Below are positions 1 through 3,724 of a stretch of 6,767 bases of DNA, piece by piece. This DNA is from Oscillospiraceae bacterium UBA3851 (lineage in GTDB: Bacteria > Bacillota > Clostridia > Oscillospirales > Oscillospiraceae). Location of the stretch: the NCBI GenBank assembly GCA_002392625.1, contig DGHJ01000103.1, positions 1-6,767 on the forward strand, given 5' to 3'. How positions within the stretch are numbered: the stretch's first letter is position 1; each line of letters opens with the position of its first letter. The notes below the pieces were generated by a model. The model was not told where the DNA came from and ran no database searches. It was given only the letters and a program-made list of their open reading frames with translations. The translations under genes and the position numbers were made by a program.

Positions 1-887
1 CCGGTGGTGACGATGACCTGCTCCTTCATAGGCAGGCTCTTGACCCGGTTCAGGTCCATCAGGGTGTTCTTGGGCAGCTTGATATAGCCCAGATCCGTGG
101 CCACCTTCATGATGTTCTCCATGGACCGGCCGGTGACGGCCACCTTCCGAGCGCAGGCGGCGGCGGCGTCCAGCACCTGCTGGATGCGGTGGACGTTGCT
201 GGCAAAGGTGGTGACGATGATGCGCCTGTCGCAGCCGGTGAACTGGCGCTTGAAGGTGTTGCCCACCACGCTCTCGCTCATGGTGTAGCCCGGCTTTTCC
301 ACGTTGGTGGAGTCGGCCAGCAGAGCCAGCACGCCCTCCTTGCCCAGCTCGCCGAAGCGAGCCAGGTCGATGACCTCCCCGTCGATGGGGGTGGAGTCGA
401 TCTTGAAGTCGCCGGTGTGGACCACGGTGCCCATCCGGGTGTGGATGGCGAAGGCCACCGAGTCGGGGATGGAGTGGTTCACGTGGAGGAACTCCACCTG
501 GAACTTGCCGGCCCGGATGGTCATGCCGGACTCCACGGTGATCAGCTTGGTGGAGCTCACCAGACCGTGCTCCTGCAGCTTGCCCTTGATGAGTCCGGCG
601 GTGAGCCGGGTGCAATAGATGGGCATATTGACCTGCTGCAGCACATAGGGGATGCCGCCGATATGGTCCTCGTGGCCGTGGGTGACGAACAGGCCGCGGA
701 TGCGGGCCTTGTTCTTCACCAGATACGTCACGTCGGGGATCACGCAGTCGATGCCGTACATGTCGTCGCCGGGGAAGGCCATGCCGCAGTCCACCACGAT
801 GATCTCGCCGCCGTACTCATAGGCGGTCATGTTCTTGCCGATCTCGTTGAGACCGCCAAGGGGGATGATTTTCAGTTTTTCTGCCAT
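1..887 (-). CDS. rnj: Ribonuclease J, N-terminal part (runs off left edge)
   Basis: Reading the minus strand from ATG at 887-885 gives 295 uninterrupted codons beginning MAEKLKIIPLGGLNEIGKNM. This is the metallo-beta-lactamase/beta-CASP fold of RNase J, the endo- and 5'-3' exoribonuclease of mRNA decay and rRNA maturation in Firmicutes. Visible signatures are the zinc motif HGHEDH (residues 70-75), the NHSIPDS segment carrying the next metal histidine (H138), HTGDFK with D160, ADSTN at 191-195, and the beta-CASP stretch TTFASNVHR at 227-235. The family is usually about 550 residues, so roughly the C-terminal 45 percent lies outside the window. The start is supported by AAGGAG at 893-898, five bases upstream, and by N-terminal alignment with typical RNase J. 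No sign of damage is seen. Assignment to RNase J is firm; J1 versus J2 cannot be decided. Confidence 0.96.
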   Translation of the reverse strand, partial: MAEKLKIIPLGGLNEIGKNMTAYEYGGEIIVVDCGMAFPGDDMYGIDCVIPDVTYLVKNKARIRGLFVTHGHEDHIGGIPYVLQQVNMPIYCTRLTAGLIKGKLQEHGLVSSTKLITVESGMTIRAGKFQVEFLHVNHSIPDSVAFAIHTRMGTVVHTGDFKIDSTPIDGEVIDLARFGELGKEGVLALLADSTNVEKPGYTMSESVVGNTFKRQFTGCDRRIIVTTFASNVHRIQQVLDAAAACARKVAVTGRSMENIMKVATDLGYIKLPKNTLMDLNRVKSLPMKEQVIVTT

Positions 888-1116
888 AGTTTCTCCTTTA
901 ATATGCTCAGGGTTTTCACCCGGCGGACGCCGCCGCGCCGGAAATAGGCGCAGCAAAAGAAAGGGCGCATCTGCAGCCGCGCGGCCCTGCTTCGCCGCCG
1001 TCTGCCAGACTCTCGCCCGACCGCCGTGTGATCGGGAGGCGTGCCTCCCTCTATCGGATCGCAGCCCCCGCAAGGCCACGAAACACACAAAAAATCGTGC
1101 TATAATTCTGCACTTT
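888..1116 (-). promoter_or_regulatory. Long structured 5' leader of the RNase J gene
   Basis: If the promoter at 1123-1151 is used, the RNase J message starts near 1116 and carries a leader of about 230 nt with no convincing gene in it. Two inverted repeats are visible: GGGAGGC/GCCTCCC at 1034-1040 and 1043-1049, and GGCGG/CCGCC at 922-926 and 930-934 inside a GC-rich stretch. Open frames here lack ribosome sites and resemble nothing known. I recognise no riboswitch class. Post-transcriptional self-control of the RNase is possible but is inference. Confidence 0.4.
1098..1106 (+). promoter_or_regulatory. Possible extended -10 element toward the tRNA genes
   Basis: TGC followed by a perfect TATAAT (1101-1106) forms an extended -10 on the plus strand, with no recognisable -35 upstream. 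It could be an upstream promoter for the tRNA operon. Its start site (about 1113) would almost meet the opposing RNase J start (about 1116). The palindrome ACTTTG-CA-CAAAGT (1112-1125) lies exactly between the two -10 boxes. Confidence 0.25.
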
Positions 1117-1122
1117 GCACAA

Positions 1123-1151
1123 AGTATACCACACTTTCCCCCATTTGTACA
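1123..1151 (-). promoter_or_regulatory. Putative promoter of the RNase J gene
   Basis: On the minus strand, TGTACA (1151-1146, 4/6 match to the -35 consensus) and TATACT (1128-1123, 5/6 match to -10) are separated by 17 bp, the ideal spacing. It points toward the RNase J start about 235 bp away. The -35 is weak, so this is a reasonable but unproven promoter. Confidence 0.5.
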
Positions 1152-1222
1152 CCCCCAACTTTGCGACGGCTTCCGACCCGGTCCGCAGCCAAAAAAAGTT
1201 GTCCCACAGGGCAAAATAATTC

Positions 1223-1252
1223 TTGACAAGGCGAGCGGGCCTGTGTTATATT
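1223..1252 (+). promoter_or_regulatory. tRNA operon promoter
   Basis: TTGACA (1223-1228, perfect -35) and TATATT (1247-1252, 5/6 -10) are 18 bp apart. Transcription would begin near 1259-1260, about 15 nt before the first tRNA. The strength of the match fits a stable-RNA operon. Confidence 0.8.
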
Positions 1253-1274
1253 AACTCTTGCCCTATCGTGGCAT

Positions 1275-1351
1275 GGCGGCATAGCTCAGTTGGCTAGAGC
1301 ATGCGGTTCATACCCGCAGTGTCCCCGGTTCAAATCCAGGTGCCGCTACCA
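1275..1351 (+). tRNA. tRNA-Met (anticodon CAT)
   Basis: This is a 77-nt cloverleaf. The acceptor stem GGCGGCA/TGCCGCT pairs with one terminal G-U, the D-stem is GCTC/GAGC, and the anticodon stem TGCGG/CCGCA encloses loop TTCATAC with anticodon CAT at 1309-1311. The T-loop is TTCAAAT and the CCA end is encoded. It lacks the C1-A72 mismatch of an initiator, and the acceptor resembles elongator Met tRNAs of Clostridia, so elongator Met is preferred over tRNA-Ile2 (also CAT before lysidine modification). The T-stem CCCGG/CCAGG has a C1326-A1338 mismatch in its middle pair. It is first in a three-tRNA operon. Confidence 0.93.
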
Positions 1352-1354
1352 CAA

Positions 1355-1383
1355 ACCGGTGAGACGCCCGCCGTCTCACCGGT
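1355..1383 (+). repeat. 12-bp perfect hairpin after tRNA-Met
   Basis: ACCGGTGAGACG (1355-1366) and its exact complement CGTCTCACCGGT (1372-1383) flank a 5-nt loop CCCGC, starting only four bases after the CCA end. No T-run follows, so it is not a standard intrinsic terminator. It may guide 3' processing of the tRNA precursor or stabilise the spacer. That role is inference. Confidence 0.75.
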
Positions 1384-1456
1384 ACCCCGATAGGGTCCGT
1401 CTCCCCCGTCCTGGCTCGGCGGGCAAAACAGCGAAGCGTTTGCACGCCGAAAAGGA

Positions 1457-1518
1457 GATGCAGCGGAGCGAGCGAGCCGTGCCGCATGCGGCGCGGCAAG
1501 GGATGCGCAGCTTGCATC
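1457..1518 (+). repeat. Nested hairpin before tRNA-Glu
   Basis: A 22-nt near-perfect palindrome at 1476-1497 (ten pairs with one G-U, centred on GCCGCATGCGGC) is nested inside an outer pair GATGCA (1457-1462)/TGCATC (1513-1518). A weaker stem, CGGCG (1417-1421)/CGCCG (1445-1449), lies upstream. The 173-nt spacer between tRNA-Met and tRNA-Glu thus looks highly structured and holds no gene. Confidence 0.55.
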
Positions 1519-1524
1519 GACGTC

Positions 1525-1599
1525 GGCCCGTTGGTCAAGTGGTTAAGACACGGCCCTTTCACGGCTGTAACATGGGTTCGAGTCCCGTACGGGTCACCA
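1525..1599 (+). tRNA. tRNA-Glu (anticodon TTC)
   Basis: This is a 75-nt cloverleaf with acceptor stem GGCCCGT/ACGGGTC (one G-U). The anticodon stem CGGCC/GGCTG (one G-U) holds loop CTTTCAC with anticodon TTC at 1558-1560. The T-arm ATGGG-TTCGAGT-CCCGT pairs fully with one G-U, and CCA is encoded at 1597-1599. It reads GAA/GAG codons. It is the middle gene of the operon. Confidence 0.96.
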
Positions 1600-1603
1600 T
1601 TGA

Positions 1604-1629
1604 TTGGCAAGCCCGCCAGGGCTTGCCAA
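1604..1629 (+). repeat. 11-bp perfect hairpin between tRNA-Glu and tRNA-Val
   Basis: TTGGCAAGCCC (1604-1614) and GGGCTTGCCAA (1619-1629) pair perfectly around a GCCA loop and fill almost the whole 34-nt spacer. No T-run follows, so transcription should continue into tRNA-Val. As with the hairpin after tRNA-Met, a role in precursor cleavage is plausible but unproven. Confidence 0.75.
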
Positions 1630-1633
1630 ATAA

Positions 1634-1710
1634 GGAGGCTTAGCTCAGCTGGTTAGAGCGCCTGCTTCACACGCAGGAGGTCACTGGTTCGAGTCCAGCA
1701 GTCTCCACCA
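1634..1710 (+). tRNA. tRNA-Val (anticodon CAC)
   Basis: This is a 77-nt cloverleaf with acceptor GGAGGCT/AGTCTCC (one G-U) and D-stem GCTC/GAGC. The perfect anticodon stem CCTGC/GCAGG encloses loop TTCACAC, with anticodon CAC at 1668-1670. The T-loop is TTCGAGT and the CCA end is encoded. CAC reads only GTG, a frequent codon in a GC-rich genome. The outermost T-stem pair (A1683-C1699) is mismatched. It is last in the operon, two bases before the terminator. Confidence 0.95.
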
Positions 1711-1712
1711 AC

Positions 1713-1752
1713 AAAAAAGCGCCTTTTGTCGACAGATAAAAGGCGCTTTTTT
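1713..1752 (+). terminator. Intrinsic terminator of the tRNA operon
   Basis: AAAAAAGCGCCTTTT (1713-1727) and AAAAGGCGCTTTTTT (1738-1752) form a perfect 15-bp inverted repeat around a 10-nt loop, with the final T-run acting as the U-tract. It begins two bases after the tRNA-Val CCA end. Confidence 0.93.
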
Positions 1753-1756
1753 GAAC

Positions 1757-1862
1757 GATGTGTTCCGCTGCGCGGAATACATCACATCACTTTGCGGCTT
1801 GCCGCAAAACATCACTGCGGCGTAAGCCGTAACTTCACTTGCGCCACCGGCGCAAACATCAC
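1757..1862. repeat. Array of four short hairpins joined by ACATCAC linkers
   Basis: Four different stem-loops follow one another. H1 is GATGTGTTCCGC/GCGGAATACATC (1757-1783, one G-U). H2 is TTTGCGGC/GCCGCAAA (1791-1808). H3 is TGCGGC/GCCGTA (1816-1831, one G-U). H4 is TTGCGCC/GGCGCAA (1839-1855). The linkers are ACATCAC at 1784-1790, 1809-1815 and 1856-1862, and ACTTCAC at 1832-1838, giving a period of about 23-25 nt. Stem sequences differ but pairing is kept, while the linker stays constant; this pattern suggests selection on structure. An apparent 64-aa frame across it is only a read-through of the repeats. The array lies between the tRNA terminator and the next promoter, so no obvious transcript covers it. 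Similar linker-hairpin strings occur in intergenic DNA of gut Firmicutes to my recollection; their function is unknown to me. Confidence 0.8.
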
Positions 1863-1865
1863 AGG

Positions 1866-1900
1866 CCTCTTTTATCTACTTGGGCAAAAGAGGGTTCTTT
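1866..1900 (+). terminator. Weak terminator-like hairpin
   Basis: CCTCTTTT (1866-1873) and AAAAGAGG (1886-1893) pair perfectly over 8 bp around a 12-nt loop and are followed by GTTCTTT. The T-run is broken and the stem AT-rich, so termination would be inefficient. It may instead be the end of the adjoining hairpin array. Confidence 0.3.
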
Positions 1901-1908
1901 GTATACGC

Positions 1909-1937
1909 TTGACTTGGTAATGCCTGTTCACTATAAT
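1909..1937 (+). promoter_or_regulatory. Consensus promoter for the 85-aa gene
   Basis: TTGACT (1909-1914, 5/6) and TATAAT (1932-1937, 6/6) are exactly 17 bp apart. The transcript would start near 1944, leaving a short leader of about 23 nt that contains the ribosome site AAGGAGG (1953-1959), seven bases before ATG 1967. This suggests strong, simple expression. Confidence 0.88.
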
Positions 1938-1966
1938 ATGCGGCGGCTTTTGAAGGAGGGATCGGC

Positions 1967-2224
1967 ATGGAAGGTGATTGGAGGCTCCGCGGGCAAGAAA
2001 ATTATCTGATGGGAAAAAAACTGTATTTTATCAGATTTCAGAAGCATTCGGAAGAATGGAATCATGAACATTGTGATTTCTGTTGGGCAAAGTTTTCTGA
2101 CTTTGAAGGGGACCTGCACGAAGGTTATTGCACCGGTCCGGACAACAAGGGAAGCGAGTACTGGATCTGCCCAGAGTGCTATAACGATTTTAAGGATAGA
2201 TTTGGGTGGAAGCTGAGTAAATGA
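1967..2224 (+). CDS. Small paired-CxxC (zinc-ribbon-like) protein, unknown function
   Basis: This is an 85-aa cytoplasmic-looking protein with no signal peptide or membrane segment. Two cysteine pairs, HCDFC (C36, C39) and WICPEC (C68, C71), together with H33, H35 and C55 in GYCT, suggest a single bound zinc ion. The second pair is followed by YNDFKDRFGW, an aromatic/charged helix. I have seen small Firmicutes proteins with this HC-x2-C...WIC-x2-C-x-NDF arrangement, always of unknown function. An immunity protein or DNA/RNA-binding role would be guesswork. The start is fixed by AAGGAGG at seven bases. The gene is monocistronic, between its own consensus promoter and terminator. It is visibly less GC-rich than its neighbours, hinting at an acquired gene in the slot behind the tRNAs. 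Confidence 0.85.
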   Translation: MEGDWRLRGQENYLMGKKLYFIRFQKHSEEWNHEHCDFCWAKFSDFEGDLHEGYCTGPDNKGSEYWICPECYNDFKDRFGWKLSK

Positions 2225-2257
2225 GATTTTGGGAATGTCTTTTGCGCGTTCTTTCAT

Positions 2258-2295
2258 ACATAAAAACACCGTCCGAGAGGACGGTGTTTTTATGT
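2258..2295. terminator. Strong intrinsic terminator after the 85-aa gene
   Basis: CATAAAAACACCGTCC (2259-2274) and GGACGGTGTTTTTATG (2279-2294) are a perfect 16-bp inverted repeat with a GAGA tetraloop, extended by an A-T pair at 2258/2295. The GC-rich core with T-runs on both strands makes it potentially bidirectional. It lies 34 bases after the stop codon. Confidence 0.92.
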
Positions 2296-2309
2296 GGTGC
2301 TGGGGGTCC

Positions 2310-2324
2310 ATAAGCTCGGCTTAT
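2310..2324. repeat. Small hairpin
   Basis: ATAAGC (2310-2315) and GCTTAT (2319-2324) pair around TCG. The flanking GGT/ACC could extend it with an internal bulge. No T-run is present and the function is unknown. It lies in the 272-bp gap between the 85-aa gene and the membrane operon. Confidence 0.4.
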
Positions 2325-2350
2325 AACCATCCGCCCGCCATAAAATTTCA

Positions 2351-2400
2351 AAAATGTGCCGAAATTGGGCCGAAAGCCCACACATTTTGGGTTTTTATTT
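2351..2400 (+). terminator. Bulged terminator-like hairpin
   Basis: The outer stem AAAATGTG (2351-2358)/CACATTTT (2381-2388) stacks on the inner stem TGGGC (2366-2370)/GCCCA (2376-2380). A 7-nt bulge lies on the 5' side only, and GGGTTTTTATTT follows. GCCGAAA occurs twice, 11 nt apart, in the bulge and in the loop (2358-2364 and 2369-2375). It could be a second terminator backing up 2258-2295, or a protein-binding element upstream of the membrane operon. Confidence 0.4.
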
Positions 2401-2408
2401 GATAGAAT
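2400..2408 (+). promoter_or_regulatory. Possible extended -10 promoter of the membrane operon
   Basis: TGA followed by TAGAAT (5/6 match to TATAAT) makes an extended -10 element 88 bp before the next start codon. I see no convincing -35. It is the best candidate in the gap, but weak. Confidence 0.3.
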
Positions 2409-2442
2409 CGTTACATACATCGGTTGCTGACCGCGAACAGCC

Positions 2443-2471
2443 TATCCGGGCTTGCGGGCAGAAACCGGATA
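2443..2471. repeat. Inverted repeat just upstream of the membrane operon
   Basis: TATCCGG (2443-2449) and CCGGATA (2465-2471) are perfect 7-bp arms around 15 nt, ending about 10 nt before the ribosome site of the next gene. It could be an operator or a leader hairpin. There is no direct evidence of use. Confidence 0.4.
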
Positions 2472-2496
2472 AATCAAGAAAGAGAGGACAGTAAGC

Positions 2497-3015
2497 ATGG
2501 GCAAAAAGGTTTTTTCATGGATCGGAATGATTTGTGGGGTTGCCGTCATTATACTGGGGATCCTCGTAATGAGCGGATCGTTCGGTGGAAACGCCTCCTC
2601 ATACACTCCCTGGAGCAGCTCGGTTTATCCCCAGGGATTTGCTTCCTTCGGCGCGGATTTCTATTCCTACGTCTCCAACAATGCGGCCGATGCGGCTTCC
2701 GCCGCCCGCACCACGGCAAACAATCTTGACAAAATCGCTGATTTGATCAAAAGCGCCTCCGGCGTGTTCCTGATGGCGTTCGGCGCCTTTATGTTCTGCC
2801 TGTTCGGCACGAAGCTCACGGACACGCCCCGCGTGACGGTGGCGCCGGCGGCGCCTGCACCGGAAGTGGAGCCCGTACAGCAGGGCGAGCTGTATCCGGT
2901 GGGCGAGGGGATCCGGGAGACCTGCCAGAGCGTCTGCGACGCGGACGCCGCTGACGCCCCGGAGGACACGGCTTCTGACAGCGTGCCGGAAAAGGAGGCA
3001 TCGGACTGTGTTTGA
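2497..3015 (+). CDS. Two-helix membrane protein with acidic tail, unknown function
   Basis: This is a 172-aa protein. Residues 5-28 (VFSWIGMICGVAVIILGILV onward) and 86-106 (SASGVFLMAFGAFMFCLFG region) are hydrophobic membrane segments. Between them is a Ser/Tyr/Ala-rich loop of about 57 residues, with an AADAASAARTTANNLDKIADLI stretch that looks helical. After the second segment comes a Pro/Ala linker and a strongly acidic tail with three cysteines (C143, C147, C171). Because the first helix follows MGKK, the tail is probably cytoplasmic. No family is recognised. The ribosome site GAGAGG (2482-2487) is nine bases before ATG. Its stop overlaps the next gene by 8 nt, so the two products are probably made together and may form a complex. 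Confidence 0.85.
   Translation: MGKKVFSWIGMICGVAVIILGILVMSGSFGGNASSYTPWSSSVYPQGFASFGADFYSYVSNNAADAASAARTTANNLDKIADLIKSASGVFLMAFGAFMFCLFGTKLTDTPRVTVAPAAPAPEVEPVQQGELYPVGEGIRETCQSVCDADAADAPEDTASDSVPEKEASDCV
2992..2998 (+). promoter_or_regulatory. Ribosome site fixing the GTG start at 3008
   Basis: A perfect AAGGAGG lies inside the end of the upstream gene, nine bases before GTG 3008. It makes that GTG, overlapping the previous stop by 8 nt, the credible start and implies translational coupling. Confidence 0.85.
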
Positions 3016-3496
3016 TAAAACAGGGGCAAAACTGCGGGGCGTTGCCGTGATCTTTTTTGTGCTGGGGTGTATCGGCGTCTTCGTCCTGGCCATCGTTCTG
3101 TCAAAAGACGGCTATCATGATTATGACGGATATCATGACACCTTTAACGTTTTGAAGTTCCTCGGCATCTGGCTGGGCGGAACCGTCCTGGTCTATATCG
3201 ACTCGCTGTTTCTCCACGGCTTCGGCGTGCTGGTGGATTCCTCAGAGAAGAACGCGGCCAGCTCCGAGCGCATGGCGCAGCTGCTTTCCGGCTTGAAAGA
3301 GGGCGAGCCTAAGCCAAAAAGCACGGCAGCCAAAAGCCCGGAGCCGCGCGTCCCGTCCGTCCAGGCAAACCGGACCCAGACAGGCGCAAGCGACGAGGAG
3401 ACATTCCGCTGCCCGGAATGCGGGGAGATCCAGCGCAAAGGCAGAAAGAGATGCTGGCGCTGCGGCGTCACGTTTGCCGAAACGGACGGCGAGTAA
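3008..3496 (+). CDS. Two-helix membrane protein with C-terminal zinc ribbon
   Basis: This is a 162-aa protein started at GTG. Membrane segments are at about residues 10-32 (RGVAVIFFVLGCIGVFVLAI region) and 49-77 (LKFLGIWLGGTVLVYIDSLF region). They are separated by a short Asp/His/Tyr-rich loop containing the six-residue tandem repeat DGYHDY/DGYHDT (34-45). A charged, low-complexity linker leads to the zinc ribbon C135-x2-C138-x10-C149-x2-C152 (CPECG...CWRCG). Many Firmicutes encode short zinc-ribbon membrane proteins with a comparable ...GFGxLV motif after the second helix, generally without assigned function. The topology likely places both ends inside the cell. It is the second gene of a two-gene operon with 2497-3015, closed by the terminator 17 bp after its stop. 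A scaffold or regulator is possible, but no function is claimed. Confidence 0.88.
   Translation: MFDKTGAKLRGVAVIFFVLGCIGVFVLAIVLSKDGYHDYDGYHDTFNVLKFLGIWLGGTVLVYIDSLFLHGFGVLVDSSEKNAASSERMAQLLSGLKEGEPKPKSTAAKSPEPRVPSVQANRTQTGASDEETFRCPECGEIQRKGRKRCWRCGVTFAETDGE
3107..3142 (+). repeat. In-frame tandem 18-bp duplication
   Basis: Two adjacent 18-nt units (3107-3124 and 3125-3142) share GACGG-TATCATGA with one mismatch. They encode DGYHDY and DGYHDT in the loop between the two membrane helices. The copies differ more at their 3' ends. Confidence 0.6.
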
Positions 3497-3513
3497 TTCC
3501 TCTCAAAATTCAC

Positions 3514-3566
3514 CCGGCCTGCTCCCCCATGTGCAGAGGGGGAGCGGGCCGGTTTTTCTTTCTCTC
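3514..3566 (+). terminator. Intrinsic terminator of the membrane operon
   Basis: CCGGCCTGCTCCCCC (3514-3528) pairs with GGGGGAGCGGGCCGG (3538-3552): 15 bp with one G-U around a 9-nt loop. TTTTTCTTTCTCTC follows. It begins 17 bases after the stop at 3496. Confidence 0.93.
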
Positions 3567-3616
3567 AGGGGCCGATGACCGGCATTTTCGGCAGCCGTCT
3601 GCGTATATTTTTCCTG

Positions 3617-3677
3617 TTGTATTTAATAAAGGGTTATGATAAAATATTTGTCGAATTGTATACGGTGAGTGTATTAT
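3617..3677 (+). promoter_or_regulatory. Promoter region of the lipid operon
   Basis: Two overlapping candidates lie in the AT-rich stretch. The first is TTGTAT (3617-3622)-17 bp-TAAAAT (3640-3645). The second is TTGTCG (3648-3653)-18 bp-TATTAT (3672-3677). Both -10 boxes match 5/6 while the -35 boxes are weak (3/6 and 4/6), so expression may be moderate or regulated. Starts would be near 3652 or 3684, giving a leader of about 40-75 nt. Confidence 0.5.
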
Positions 3678-3724
3678 GCGCGTCAGGAAAAACACAGGCG
3701 CAGCAGGCGCTTTTGGAGTAGATT

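Noticed and set aside
189..947. 252-aa plus-strand frame at the left edge
   Set aside because: It lies opposite the RNase J gene, which has complete catalytic motifs. The plus-strand product is His/Ala/Asp/Gly-rich and has no recognisable domain.
888..1116. Riboswitch or T-box in the RNase J leader
   Set aside because: Only simple inverted repeats are seen. No class-specific conserved core such as a T-box bulge sequence could be recognised.
1308..1610. 100-aa minus-strand frame across the tRNA genes (YGTRTHVTAV, GFEPGT)
   Set aside because: This is the well-known artefact of translating tRNA T-arm sequence backwards. The tRNA cloverleaves explain the DNA.
1757..1862. CRISPR array
   Set aside because: The repeated part is only 7 nt and the intervening units are self-complementary hairpins of 16-18 nt. 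No true repeat of 23 nt or more is present, and no cas gene is nearby.
1726..1920. 64-aa plus-strand frame
   Set aside because: It starts inside the tRNA terminator and reads through the hairpin array, with no ribosome site.
1931..2311. 126-aa minus-strand frame opposite the 85-aa gene
   Set aside because: It crosses a strong terminator and the promoter of the opposite gene and lacks a ribosome site. The plus-strand gene has a promoter, ribosome site and conserved-looking Cys pairs.
1634..2496. Integrated element with an att site at the 3' end of tRNA-Val
   Set aside because: No second copy of the tRNA 3' end is visible downstream in the window and there is no integrase. Only composition and position hint at acquisition.
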